Source: Anodontia alba
Lineage: Eukaryota > Mollusca > Bivalvia > Lucinida > Lucinidae
Direction of reading: 5' to 3'
Assembly: GCA_964016985.1 (NCBI GenBank)
Contig: OZ024824.1
Span: 51,253,587-51,317,586, forward strand
Length of the DNA: 64,000 nt
Shown: piece after piece, positions 54,425 to 64,000 of the stretch
Numbering within the stretch: position 1 is the first letter of the stretch
Layout: each line of letters opens with the position of its first letter
Translations under genes and position numbers: made by a program
The notes under the pieces: generated by a model
Databases searched by the model: none
What the model was told of the DNA's origin: nothing
The model's input: the letters and a program-made list of their open reading frames with translations, nothing else

Positions 54425-55525
54425 TGTGACAAAGTGGCCGGTGTTGGGGGTCCGGATTTTAGCTACGGTACTTTGTAGGACCTCACCGGAAACAGTATTA
54501 TCATCTGCCAAGATACCCTTTATTTTTCAGAATTTCTTAATTTTCTATTTTAAGAAGAAAACCGACAAGTTTCCTCATGTATGTTTTTGTTTTACTTTGC
54601 TATTTGTCGTTTTGTGTAAATAAAAAGATAGATACCTTATACTTTCGTTTTTAGTTTGTTACATGCTTTATTCGGTAGGGAACGTCCATTTTTCATTAAA
54701 GGGGTTCAGGTAGCCTATCGATATGGATGCCGAATTATAAGGGAAATACTGTTTATTTCAATACTAAACGGAACCGAAAGAGAAAATAAGAAACTCATCT
54801 TCAGCATATTTGAATTTAATAAGGCCAAGACAATATTGCGCAGGCTGCAGCAGCAACAAATGCATGCTGCCACCCCTTAGTCGGAATGGTTATTTTGCGA
54901 TTTCCCATGATGCAAAGCAACTATAAATACAGGAGTCGCACGATTCTGAGTCAGTCTGTGTTTTGTCAGCGAAGAGGCAACAGGTTTAAGAAAGTATTGA
55001 GTGTATATTTATTCGTGTTGGTAGGCTATAGACAAGTTTCTTGTTTTTCTGCTTGTGAATACTTTTGCTTCAAGCATTGTTTGAGTAACAGGAAAGCAGC
55101 AGAGGCTCGAAGCTTGTTGGATTGTCATCATCTGTGCGTGGAATATTCATCCCAAACCGTGTTTGAGGAGGTTTATGAAGCCACAGGACATAGCTGCCCT
55201 ATCTATAGCTAGCTGAGGATAAATATATATATCTACTGAGCTAGGTGTATTGGTATTAAATCGTGGACGAAGGTTATAAAACTGAATTCATAAAACAAAG
55301 TTTACTGAAGACAGGATTTATTATAGATGTTCCTTTTTGTTAATCTCAGAAGAGTTGATCATCGTTGATTTTGTATTAATTATTTGCTTTGACCAATCAT
55401 TTTCTCTTATCAGCACGTTTTGAATCGTTTTGTGATAATCAGCTGGCAAGGTAGCCCATCGGAAAATTTATATACATATATCACATTTATTGTATACCTG
55501 AAAGCTAACCCCCCTGCACGTTACA
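54425..55525 (+). repeat. 5' LTR (1101 bp)
   Basis: It starts TGTGACAAAGTGGCCGG and ends CTGCACGTTACA, the TG...CA pattern. The end is fixed by the primer-binding site five bases later. It includes a TATA box at 54922. The start matches 61283-61414. Confidence 0.85.
54922..54929 (+). promoter_or_regulatory. LTR TATA box
   Basis: TATAAATA in CAACTATAAATACAGGAGTCGC. A transcription start about 25-30 bp downstream, near GATTCTGAGTCAGTCTGTG, would define the R region. Confidence 0.6.
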
Positions 55526-55530
55526 AAATT

Positions 55531-55548
55531 TGGCGCCCAACGGGGGAC
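55531..55548 (+). other. Primer-binding site
   Basis: TGGCGCCCAACGGGGGAC, five bases after the LTR end. The TGGCGCCCAAC start is typical of sites complementary to the 3' end (CCA) of a tRNA, often tRNA-Lys in retroelements; the tRNA identity is inferred. Confidence 0.85.
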
Positions 55549-55588
55549 ATATATAGCTGTACATTGGCTAACTTATCCACAAAAACGT

Positions 55589-58500
55589 ATGATGGATGAT
55601 AGTAGGTTTGCGATGGATAGACTAAAGAGAGAAATTGAGAGTTTAAGGCATGAAAATCACATATTAAAGTTAGAACGTGAGATTGCATCTACGGAGCACG
55701 AAACAAACAAAGATCAGACTTCATTATCTGGGGTGTCATCCACGCCAAAGGTGGGTAAAGATAGTGAAAAGAAACGACGCGTGTTGTTTGACATACCTAA
55801 GGGTAGACCTGACCAAGATAAGGACATGAAGGAATCGCCACCCTTACTGAAGCCCTATGATGAACAGGACGTAAACAAAAAAGACAGTGATCGTTTGAAG
55901 ATGCAGCATTCGTTTGATACACCAGGCAGTAGCAATCTGGACCCTTCTCCTGGGGGAAAGACAATCATGAAACCTGCCACATATGACGGTTCAATTTCAT
56001 GGACAAATTACAAAGCACATTTTGAAGCATGTGCTCAACTAAATCAATGGACTGTTGAACAAAAAGTATTGTATTTGTCTGTCTCTCTCAGAGGACAGGC
56101 ACAAGGCGTGTTTGGAAATCTAAATACCAGAACAACAGGTTACAAAGAGTTGGCAAGAGCGCTAGAGGATAGATTTTCACCACCTAATCAAACTGAGTTG
56201 TATAGGGTCCAGTTGCAGGATCGACATCAGAAGGCAACAGAGTCTATGGCTAAGCCAGGCCAAGACATAAGACGTTTGACCAATTTGGCGTATCCCAATG
56301 CTCCTTCAGATGTGAAAGAAACCCTTGCTAAGGAGCAGTTCATGGATGCGCTGAGCAATTCTGATATGAGGTTAAGAATCAAACAGGCAAGGCTGTCTGA
56401 TCTCAATGACGCAGTACGCCATGCAGTCGAACTCGAGGTTTTCTATCGAGCCGAAAAAAGGCACCAAGTAAGGACAACAACGACTGATCAAACTACACAA
56501 GAAGAAGTCATCACAAGTTTACAGAGGACAGTAGATAAATTGGAGAAGATGGTTCGAGATTTTAGCAAGCAGCGATCTGTACAACCAAATTCTGACAGCA
56601 AAGTGGAAAGAAGTTTCAACAGAGAAAGCCAGCGTTCCCAGGGATATACATGCCCACGGAACTTCAGAAATAATAAAACTAAAAATCAAACTTATGCATC
56701 ATCAGATAGACCAAAGAGAGCCTGTTTTGAATGTGGATCAGAATCACATATGAAAAGAGACTGCCCAAACCTCAAGGCTGAGTTGTCGAAAAAAACACAA
56801 GGAATGCAATCTGAAGAGAAACACAATAAAATCCAAACCTACGGGATATCTTCATCAGGTTTATATGTCACTGGAAAGATTGACAATATTACTGCGGATT
56901 GCTTAGTGGATACAGGGGCAACCTTGACAATAGTCTCAAGCAAATTATGGGAAGTAATTAATAGCAAAAATTCTTTAACACCATTTGACACACCTTTGGT
57001 GTCAGCAGCTGGAGATACTACGAAAGTTAAAGGGCGCACTGAATTATCTATGACATTTGGTGATTTACAATATTCAGTTCCCGTGATAATTGCAGATATG
57101 GATATTGATGTCGTATTGGGCTTTGACTTTATGCAAGAGCAGGATGTGTCAGTCAGTGTTGCCCATAGGAAAATGATAATAGGTAAACAAGAATTCCTTC
57201 TTCAATGTTCTGGTAAGATAGGGTGCTACCGTGTAGTTCTCACTGATAGAATAGATATTCCAGCAGGAACTGAGATCATAACGCAAAGAAAAGTAAATGA
57301 AGCTAGTATAAGCCGTATTGGTATAGGACTTGTAGAGCCAAGTGAAACATCAATTTTAGATGGAAAAGGTTTGGTTGCCAGGGCATTGGTAAAAGCAGAC
57401 GGGACAATACCTCTTCGGATAGCGAACTTTTCCGTGGATACCCAAACTCTGTACCCTGGTACAGACATCGCTAGAATAAGCAAAATTCAGGGCATTCAAG
57501 AGATTGATAGACAGAATCAACCTGAAAGTACTATACCAGCACACTTGAAAATGTTATTTGAACGGACAACTGTCGGGATGGTTAAGATACCTACGGGGGA
57601 AGCCCGTCCTATAAAGCAGCCAATGAGAAGAATCCCGGTTCATTTAAGGGATGAGGTAGATCAGCAGATTGATAGGATGCTGGAAGAAAATATTATTCAA
57701 CCGTCAACCAGTCCATGGGCAAGTGGGATAGTGATTGTCAAGAAGAAAGATGGAACAAGTCGGTTCTTAGTGGATTATCGTCGATTAAACGATGTAACAA
57801 TAAAGGATGCATATCCGTTGCCAAGGATTGATGAGTCTCTAGACCAGCTTGCTGGATCAAAATGGTTCTCCTGTCTTGATTTAAACTCTGGATTTTGGCA
57901 GGTAGAAATGCATGAAGATGATAAGCAGAAAAAAGCCTTCACTACACGAAGAGGACTATACGAGTTTAATGTTATGCTTTTTGGATTAAGCAGCGCTCCT
58001 GCTACATTTGAAAGGCTTATGGAAGTTGTCTTGGCTGGGCTACACTGGAAGATATGTCTGATCTATCTGGACGATATCATTGTCATAGGAAAGACATTTG
58101 AAGACATGATAAATAACTTGGATTGTGTATTTAAAAGGTTTGAAGACAGTGGACTCAAACTAAAGCCTGGAAAATGTCAGCTATTCAGAAGAGAGGTGGA
58201 GTTTCTCGGTCATATTGTCAATGAAAGCGGAGTTGGTACAGATCCAAAGAAGATAGAATGTATCAAAAAGTGGCCAACCCCTACAAGTGTTACAGAGATT
58301 CACTCATTTCTCGGTTTATGTAGCTATTACAGACGGTTTATTGAAGGTTATTCAAAAATAGCAAAACCATTGCACTGCCTCGCTGAGAAAAGCAAAAATT
58401 TCGAATGGACTTTGGAATGCGAAAAAGCTTTCACGTTTCTGAAGCACTTGTTAATTACAGCTCCAATTTTGTCACAGCCAGACTTTAGTCTGCCATTTAT

Positions 58501-60370
58501 ATTGGATACTGATGCAAGCGACTTCGCAAATGGGGCTGTTCTGTTACAAAATGTCAATGGAGCAGAAAGAGTAGTCGCTTATGCCAGCAGGACGCTTTCC
58601 AAGTCAGAAAGAAAATACTGTGTTACGAGAAAAGAAATGCTCGCACTTGTATATTTTACGAAATATTTCAAGCACTACCTTTACGGAAGAAAATTTACGG
58701 CTAGAACTGATCATGGCTCACTCAAGTTTAAGAATCCTGAAGGACAAGTGGCCAGATGGCTAGAGATTCTATCATCATTTGACATGATAATTGAGCACAA
58801 ACGAGGAAGACTGCATAGCAATGCTGATGGTCTTAGCCGTATACCTTGCAGACAATGTGGTATAAGCGATGATGAAAAGATAAAGATGAAAACAGAGGAA
58901 GGATACTTAAGCATTAGGCCTATAGCAAGTCTTAATATTGATGACCCTGTAAGTGAGAATATGGAAATACTCCAAGAGGAAGACAGAGATCTAAGAACAG
59001 TTATAGTCTGGTTATCCGCGAAAAGAAAGCCCCCATTCAACGAAATTGCTTCAGAGAATTATCGCATAAAATCCTTGTGGAATCAGTTTGAAAGACTTGA
59101 TATTCTAGATGGTGTTTTAGTGAGAAAATGGGACAATTTTGAAACCAATCAAATGACCTACCAAACTCTAGTACCACATAGTGAAAGAAAGAAGGTATTA
59201 GCCCATGCCCATGACATTAAGCCTGCAGGTCATTTGGGCATCGGAAAGACACTATCAAAAGTAAGACAACGGTTTTATTGGCCAGGTCTCCAGGAAGGTA
59301 CAAGAACATATGTAGCAGGATGCGAGATCTGCATGAAACGAAAAGGGCCAACAAAAACAAAACAGGCACCAATGCAGATAGTCCGATCTGGTTACCCAAT
59401 GGAGAGGATAGCCATCGACATATTGGGGGAGTTACCTGAAACAGAGCAAGGAAATCGTTACATAGTTGTCATCGGAGACTGTTTCACGAAATGGACGGAA
59501 TGTTTTCCTTTACCAAATATGGAAGCATCTACTGTTGCCAAAACACTCGTAGAAGAAGTTATCACCCGATTTGGAATACCCAGGAAGATCCACTCGGATC
59601 AAGGCAGACAGTTTGAATTGAAACTATTTCAAGAAATGTGCCAGCTTTTGAACATTGAGAAAACAAGGACGACGCCATACCATCCCGAATCTGATGGTAT
59701 GGTGGAACGTTTCAATCGCACACTGACTGCCATGTTAAGCGCTTATGTAAACGAAAATCATAGGAACTGGGATGAAAAGATACCATATGTTTTAATGGCA
59801 TACAGAAGTGATGAGCATGAAACAACTGGAATGTTAATGCTGGGGCGTGAAGTATCAACCCCATTAGATTTGCTTTATGAAATGCCATCAGGCATTAAGC
59901 CTATCCCAGATCATGAATGGGTATGGGTATTACGCGAAAGGTTAGAAATCGCTCATTCAATAGTCAGAGATAATACCGGTAAAGCTATAAAAAGGCAAAA
60001 ACAGATACATGACAAACGCAATTCCTATGAACAATTTGAAATCGGGGGAGATGTGTATGTTCTATTTCCAGTTAAAAAGGCTGGGACTTCGTCAAAGTTA
60101 ACTTCTTACTGGAGGGGACCATACAAAATCTTAGGTAAAGTTTCGGAAGTATTGTATAAGGTAAATTGCGGTCCAGGCGTCATTGTGCAGGTCATTCATT
60201 GCGATCGAATTCGAAAATGTAAGAAACAAACTTTGCGCAATGAAACTGAGTCTCTTTCTGGAGATGACATATTGTTAGGCATCCAGAACACCCACGAAAC
60301 AGATAATGACAGTTTCAAGGATGATAACTTACCTGATAATTCAGAAAATAAAGATAATGAAAATGACTGA
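55589..60370 (+). CDS. Gag-Pol polyprotein of Ty3/gypsy element
   Basis: A single 1593-residue frame with no stop. Gag occupies residues 1 to ~400: a charged N-terminal helix, a capsid-like helical region (TYDGSISWTNYKAHFEACAQ at ~132) and one CCHC knuckle CFECGSESHMKRDC (~378). The aspartic protease is at LVDTGATLTIV (~440). Reverse transcriptase has FLVDYRRLNDV, LDLNSGFWQV (~764) and the catalytic YLDDIIVIG (~826). RNase H starts at DTDASDFANGAVL (~973) and ends near NADGLSRIP. Integrase has an HHCC domain (HLGIGKT...CEICMKRK, ~1213-1245), catalytic Asp in AIDILGE (~1277) and HSDQGRQ (~1337), and Glu in GMVERFNR (~1373). The tail has YWRGPYKI, without a chromodomain. The ATG at 55589 is the first after the primer site. 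Gag and Pol share one frame, so no frameshift is needed to make Pol. Confidence 0.95.
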   Translation: MMDDSRFAMDRLKREIESLRHENHILKLEREIASTEHETNKDQTSLSGVSSTPKVGKDSEKKRRVLFDIPKGRPDQDKDMKESPPLLKPYDEQDVNKKDSDRLKMQHSFDTPGSSNLDPSPGGKTIMKPATYDGSISWTNYKAHFEACAQLNQWTVEQKVLYLSVSLRGQAQGVFGNLNTRTTGYKELARALEDRFSPPNQTELYRVQLQDRHQKATESMAKPGQDIRRLTNLAYPNAPSDVKETLAKEQFMDALSNSDMRLRIKQARLSDLNDAVRHAVELEVFYRAEKRHQVRTTTTDQTTQEEVITSLQRTVDKLEKMVRDFSKQRSVQPNSDSKVERSFNRESQRSQGYTCPRNFRNNKTKNQTYASSDRPKRACFECGSESHMKRDCPNLKAELSKKTQGMQSEEKHNKIQTYGISSSGLYVTGKIDNITADCLVDTGATLTIVSSKLWEVINSKNSLTPFDTPLVSAAGDTTKVKGRTELSMTFGDLQYSVPVIIADMDIDVVLGFDFMQEQDVSVSVAHRKMIIGKQEFLLQCSGKIGCYRVVLTDRIDIPAGTEIITQRKVNEASISRIGIGLVEPSETSILDGKGLVARALVKADGTIPLRIANFSVDTQTLYPGTDIARISKIQGIQEIDRQNQPESTIPAHLKMLFERTTVGMVKIPTGEARPIKQPMRRIPVHLRDEVDQQIDRMLEENIIQPSTSPWASGIVIVKKKDGTSRFLVDYRRLNDVTIKDAYPLPRIDESLDQLAGSKWFSCLDLNSGFWQVEMHEDDKQKKAFTTRRGLYEFNVMLFGLSSAPATFERLMEVVLAGLHWKICLIYLDDIIVIGKTFEDMINNLDCVFKRFEDSGLKLKPGKCQLFRREVEFLGHIVNESGVGTDPKKIECIKKWPTPTSVTEIHSFLGLCSYYRRFIEGYSKIAKPLHCLAEKSKNFEWTLECEKAFTFLKHLLITAPILSQPDFSLPFILDTDASDFANGAVLLQNVNGAERVVAYASRTLSKSERKYCVTRKEMLALVYFTKYFKHYLYGRKFTARTDHGSLKFKNPEGQVARWLEILSSFDMIIEHKRGRLHSNADGLSRIPCRQCGISDDEKIKMKTEEGYLSIRPIASLNIDDPVSENMEILQEEDRDLRTVIVWLSAKRKPPFNEIASENYRIKSLWNQFERLDILDGVLVRKWDNFETNQMTYQTLVPHSERKKVLAHAHDIKPAGHLGIGKTLSKVRQRFYWPGLQEGTRTYVAGCEICMKRKGPTKTKQAPMQIVRSGYPMERIAIDILGELPETEQGNRYIVVIGDCFTKWTECFPLPNMEASTVAKTLVEEVITRFGIPRKIHSDQGRQFELKLFQEMCQLLNIEKTRTTPYHPESDGMVERFNRTLTAMLSAYVNENHRNWDEKIPYVLMAYRSDEHETTGMLMLGREVSTPLDLLYEMPSGIKPIPDHEWVWVLRERLEIAHSIVRDNTGKAIKRQKQIHDKRNSYEQFEIGGDVYVLFPVKKAGTSSKLTSYWRGPYKILGKVSEVLYKVNCGPGVIVQVIHCDRIRKCKKQTLRNETESLSGDDILLGIQNTHETDNDSFKDDNLPDNSENKDNEND

Positions 60371-60452
60371 TAATTCTGAAATTTGTAACACAAGACGTAG
60401 AAGAAAGCCTGTTTGGGCTAAGGATTATATATTTTCTATTTTCAGGTCAGAA

Positions 60453-61189
60453 ATGGCTAAAACTAAGACAACCAAGCGCAAGCATCCTGGCCCAACAATG
60501 ATCTGTTTGGTTTGCAAGGACAACATACCAGAGGGTATGACTTGGAGTCAGCACATAGAGATATGTGAAAAGAAAGAGAAAGATCCAGAACCTGCAAGAT
60601 TTGCTGCAAAGAAATGAAAAAGGTAGCTTACCTTAGGAAGCACATGAAAGTTTAGCATGGTGATAGTAATGCTAAAGCAGCAGAATGTGTAGAAAGTTTT
60701 GATGATGTGTTGGACAGTGATCCGGAAATTGAATTGGATTATGAAGATAGTGTACCCAGTGAGGACAGTGATGATGGTAATAATAAGATTACTGAGAACT
60801 TAGAGCTAGGAAAGCTACATGTCCAGCTTTACCTGGGCTTAGAAAGAATGCCCGTAGAGAAAGCGGATGTGACTGAACAAGAAAATCGTTCTCAGAAAAG
60901 TAAGAACAATGTTGAAACAACAGTTTCAGAGAGTCAACATGAAAGTGGTGCTACAGGATCTAAGCTCAAAAAGTGTAACGTTGAGAAAAGTGTGCAAACA
61001 GAAGAAAAACAGGCTGACAAAACTGGTGAAAAATGCGGTGAGCACTGTGCCATTAGTTTTGATGACGAGTTAATGTTGGTCATCCATAATGGACTGCATA
61101 CTCGTGGGAATGCTTTCCTTTGTAATATCTGTGGCAAGGAGTACAGTAATAAGTTTGAATTTTATTCACATATTGTCAGACATCAGTAA
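60453..61189 (+). pseudogene. Third ORF encoding C2H2 zinc fingers (decayed)
   Basis: It lies between pol and the polypurine tract, where env would be. It opens at ATG 60453 with a basic start (MAKTKTTKRKHPGP) and a first finger-like ICLVCKDNIPEG. The frame ends at TGA 60615-60617. A second finger (CKICCKEMKK...HMKV) is in another frame and is broken by TAG at about 60653. From 60707 that same frame continues through an acidic region to a third canonical finger FLCNICGKEYSNKFEF with YSHIVRH, stopping at 61187-61189. One frame change and one stop therefore disrupt a gene of ~245 codons. A splice acceptor-like TTCTATTTTCAG lies just before the ATG (60433-60444), so the ORF may have been expressed from a spliced RNA. 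The role is unknown. Confidence 0.65.
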
Positions 61190-61269
61190 CATTTAAAGAT
61201 ATAGTGATGGTATTATGGTTGACATTGTTTTACGCCTGAGTTCTTTATTCATGCGGGACGTATGATCTT

Positions 61270-61282
61270 GGGAAGGGGGTAG
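61270..61282 (+). other. Polypurine tract
   Basis: GGGAAGGGGGTAG directly abuts the 3' LTR start at 61283, the expected position for priming plus-strand DNA. Confidence 0.8.
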
Positions 61283-61414
61283 TGTGACGAAGTGGCCGGT
61301 GTTGGGGTCCGGATTTTAGCTATGGTATTTTGTAGGACCTCACCGGAAACAGTATTATCATCTGCCAAGATACCCTTTATTTTTCAGAATTTCTTAATTT
61401 TCTATTTTAAGAAG
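61283..61414 (+). repeat. 3' LTR, truncated to its first 132 bp
   Basis: It matches 54425-54557 from TGTGACGAAGTGGCC through CTATTTTAAGAAG with about four differences, one of them a one-base length change. After that the sequence is unrelated to the 5' LTR, so more than 960 bp of the LTR is missing or displaced. Confidence 0.85.
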
Positions 61415-62365
61415 TTCCTATTATTGTACCAACTTGAAATTCAATACAAGTATTTACGGCTATGAGTCAAAAGAAATATAACAGGTCACAACAACCCATA
61501 CATATCCGTACAATGACTTCTGACTTAGGCAATTTTTTGCAAAAGATATTTTTAAGAGGGCGATTTCAGGGCTCCTGTTATTGTAGCAAATTGAAATTTT
61601 GTATGAGGACCTTTGTCTTTAAGTACAAAACAAATATAAGAATCAAGGTTAGTTGACCTACATATCATGGTTTGCTGAATTTTGTAAGGTTAGGATTTCA
61701 TAAGAGATACATTCATTTTAACACATTATTGATTCATACTGTAATCCCTTTGCTCAGTTTTATGAAGGTGCCAAAAGCAGGGCATATGTGTAATTTGGAC
61801 ACATTTCTAGTTTGGAACATTATTTTGGTATTTCTACTTTTCGTGATTAATATTCCTACTTTTGCCCTACTTTTTCTAAATTTGTACCTTTACTTCAACT
61901 CTACTTATTCGATGGAGGCACTCGTAAGCCTGTATTTAGGTGGCTTTCAGTAAAACAGAAAACAATATCTTACATTATCATATGAAAACTTGTATTTTTT
62001 CACTTCAAAAACACTTAACATCTATTGCAGTACAAAAGTAAATTGATTTTTTGTGTGTTTGATTATAGATATCATGTGACACATTGTTTCTTTTGTCCTA
62101 AAAGAACTGATGCTATTACTAATAATTTCAGCAAGAATTTTTGTTTCTCAGTGAAATTATTTGTATTTGAGTCATATGAGCTATATCGTAGACAAACCTG
62201 TTTTTGTTATTTGCTTACAATGGCTAATTATACTTTGCAGAACGGAACAGAATAACTTCAGACAATAAAAGCTGTGAATCAATCTACATGTAATCTGAAC
62301 ATTGTCCCAGCATTTGCTGCTTCAGTAGTGCAATGCCTTTACTATTTCTATCGCAGTTGAGCTAG
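61415..62365. other. Unassigned AT-rich sequence
   Basis: No gene, RNA or known repeat is recognised. The frames at 61672 and 62025 are hydrophobic, low-complexity and unsupported. It may be host flank or the edge of a later insertion into the LTR. Confidence 0.45.
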
Positions 62366-62645
62366 CCTTGGTGGCTTAGTTTAATGCGTATTTGACATGA
62401 TCAAAGGATTTGGGTTTGATCCCTGCTGGATCTGATAACGTCCTTTTCTGGAGATTGATCAAGTTTTCTGGCCTCAGTGCCTCATCCGACTGGTGATCAG
62501 GAGTTTGCGAGTTTCACCTCTGCCGGGTCAGCAACTTTTTTTTGGTCAATCTCTCCATTTAGCTGATTCAAGAAAAGCAGTTGTTAGTTTCTGGCACAAA
62601 AAGTGCACAATAGTGATTAACTGAGTTAATAGCTCTGTAAAGCTG
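62366..62645 (+). mobile_element. Diverged tRNA-derived SINE remnant(s)
   Basis: A-box-like CTTGGTGGCTTAGTTTA and B-box-like GGGTTTGATCCC lie at about 62373-62432. A second head-like stretch, GACTGGTGATCAGGAGTTTGCGAGTTTCACCTC, follows. Then comes a body related to the 16187 SINE (AGCTGATTCAAGAAAAGCAGTTGTTAGTTTCTGGC). Confidence 0.65.
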
Positions 62646-62785
62646 AAGCTTCAAATAAACCATATACCGAGTTTTAAATGTATCAAATAGCATGCACATT
62701 TTATTATATTTGTAATGAGTTGTACCTCATATGGAAAATGCAAAATATGGAAAATGCATGAAAAAAAACAATGCAGCTTAAATAT

Positions 62786-62845
62786 GAACCCCCCCCCCCA
62801 CCCCCCACCCCCCACCCAAAAAAAAAAAAAGGGGGGGGGGGATGG
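62786..62845. repeat. Homopolymer cluster (C, A, G runs)
   Basis: Consecutive C-runs, a 14-base A-run and a 10-base G-run. Base count is uncertain, and short frames here (a Gly/Phe-rich minus-strand frame) are artefacts. Confidence 0.85.
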
Positions 62846-62913
62846 GGTGGGGAATAATGACTGACTGTGCAAATATTGCAAATTTTTAATTGCTGGTTTA
62901 GCTCGGCATTTTT

Positions 62914-64000
62914 AGCTCACCTGACCTATGCTCAGGATGAGCTATATAGTGATCACTTTTTGTCCGTCGTCAGTCCATCCATCCATCTGTGCATCCATCC
63001 GTTAACATTTTCAAACGACTTCTTCTCTGAAGCCACTGAGCCAATTTTGCTCAAATTTCATATGGAGCCTCCTTAGGTTGGGGGAACGAAAGATTGCTAA
63101 AATGGTCACGGTCCGTTGACTAAGATGGTCGCCATGCCCATATATGGTAAAAACTTTTAAATATCTTCTTCTCCAGAACCGAGGATGCCTTGGGGCTGAA
63201 TCTTTACACAAGTCATCAGGGACAGGAGGTCTAACAAAATTGCTAAAATAATGGTCGTACATTGCCGTTTGACCTTTTTACAGCAAGGTCAAGTTTGCTT
63301 CCCTATGCATTTGTATAGGCCCATACATTTGTATGGGAAAAATGTTGAGAATTTCAAACGACTTCTCCTCTGAAGCCTACGGGCTAATGCTGCTCAAATT
63401 TCAAGTGGAGCCTCCTTGGGGCAGGGGAACGAAAGATTGCTAAAATAGTCATGGTTGCCATGCCCATATATGATAAAAGCCTTTGAAAATCTTCTTCTCC
63501 AGAACTAAATAAGCCCTGGGGCCAGATCTTTGCACAAATCATCGGGGACAGGAGTCTACTAAAATTGCTAAAATGATGGTCCTATGTTGAGGTTTGACCT
63601 TTTTACGGCAAGGTCAAATTTGCTTTCCCATGCATTTGTATTGGCCTAAACATTTATATGGGAAAATGTTGAGAATTCATATTTTGGTCATCTCCTCTAA
63701 AGACTATGATCTAATTGAGTTGAAACTTGATGAAACTTGATGAATAGACACAAAATAGCTAAAACTGAGCTGATCGAAAATACAAGATGGCTGCCACAGC
63801 CGCCATCTTGAAAATCAATTTTCGACAGTTCTTCCAAAACCTTTGGTCCATTTGAGCTGAAACTTGCTCTGTAGCAACAGGACAACCTCGATCAAAATGA
63901 GCTAAAATCATGATCAGAAATCCAAGATGGCCACCACAGCTGCCATCTTGAAAATCCGTTTTAAACATCTTCTCGGAAACCACAAGACGAATTAAGTTGA
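62914..64000 (+). mobile_element. Family B-related pearl-like element, running off the window
   Basis: The head AGCTCACCTGACCTATGCTCAGGATGAGCT, then GTCCGTCGTCAGTCCATCCATCC. Modules carry GGTCGCCATGCCCATATATGG, AAAGATTGCTAAAATGGTC, ACGGCAAGGTCAAATTTGC and, at the end, CAAGATGG...CCATCTTGAAAATC. The 3' end is not in the window. Confidence 0.75.

Larger units (their letters stand above)
54425..61414 (+). mobile_element. Ty3/gypsy LTR retrotransposon with intact gag-pol
   Basis: The order is a 5' LTR (TGTGAC...TTACA), a primer-binding site, one uninterrupted 1593-codon gag-pol, a decayed third ORF with C2H2 zinc fingers, a polypurine tract and the first 132 bp of a 3' LTR. RNase H precedes integrase, and the integrase has an HHCC domain and D,D-35-E core, which places it in Metaviridae. 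The two LTR starts differ at about four positions over 132 bp, suggesting fairly recent insertion. The 3' LTR stops matching at 61414. No target duplication can be tested. No env is present. Confidence 0.92.

Noticed and set aside
54656..55212. Proteins of 74 and 108 residues before gag-pol
   Set aside because: They lie inside the 5' LTR and overlap its TATA and transcribed region; no family support.
60453..61189. Envelope gene of the gypsy element
   Set aside because: No signal peptide, membrane segment or glycosylation-rich ectodomain; the readable blocks are zinc fingers.

Overview
The window looks like a piece of a bivalve mollusc nuclear genome. It is AT-rich, has a spliced metazoan gene, and is packed with interspersed repeats of the bivalve 'pearl'/Helentron-associated type (palindromic head, GTCCGTCC stretch, tandem-module core, hairpin then CTCTTGTT tail). 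No bacterial gene organisation is present. The phylum is an inference from repeat style and could not be searched.

Host gene. Two exons on the + strand (5484-5595 and 30645-30799) join in phase and encode the C-terminal end of a RhoGAP-like domain of the OCRL/INPP5B inositol polyphosphate 5-phosphatase type. The stop is followed at once by AATAAA. The roughly 25-kb last intron between them holds about a third of the window's mobile DNA.

Layout. (1) 1-3.7 kb: a ~155-bp GTTTC-rich tandem array, split by a TA-flanked 1.76-kb DNA transposon. (2) 3.9-7.7 kb: a DIRS terminal-repeat remnant, pearl-like elements and the first host exon. (3) 7.7-12.4 kb: intron with foldbacks and a SINE. (4) 12.4-15.4 kb: a complete family A element. 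(5) 15.8-24.5 kb: the most interesting object, a GC-rich decayed Polinton/Maverick-like element with terminal inverted repeats over 1 kb, starting AG and ending CT, with a 5-bp target duplication. Its + strand arm encodes a family B DNA polymerase, then an SF1 (Pif1/RecD-like) helicase and an HNH-like module, apparently one long fused gene. Its - strand arm encodes several small or unknown proteins and a retroviral-type integrase. Both inverted repeats carry the same two small genes, so each arm starts with the same zinc-binding protein and the same repeat-rich leader. (6) 24.5-30.6 kb: the rest of the nested pearl-like elements. (7) 30.6-31.6 kb: terminal exon and 3'UTR. (8) 31.6-46.9 kb: a four-level nest, family A containing family E containing a DIRS retrotransposon (inverted repeats, gag-like ORF, RT/RNase H, tyrosine recombinase) containing family C. 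(9) 47-54.4 kb: little-marked sequence, SINEs and a family F element. (10) 54.4-61.4 kb: a Ty3/gypsy LTR retrotransposon with an uninterrupted 1593-codon gag-pol, a decayed C2H2 zinc-finger third ORF, and a 3' LTR cut short. (11) 61.4-64 kb: unassigned sequence, SINE remnants and a further family B element.

Copies elsewhere in the window serve as internal controls: several insertions can be mapped to the base because an empty copy of the target lies nearby. The tandem modules of the pearl-like families carry sequences resembling transcription-factor sites (RFX X-box palindromes in F, nuclear-receptor DR4 in A, YY1-like palindromes in B, a CTCF-like core in E). That is a visible sequence pattern; function is untested.
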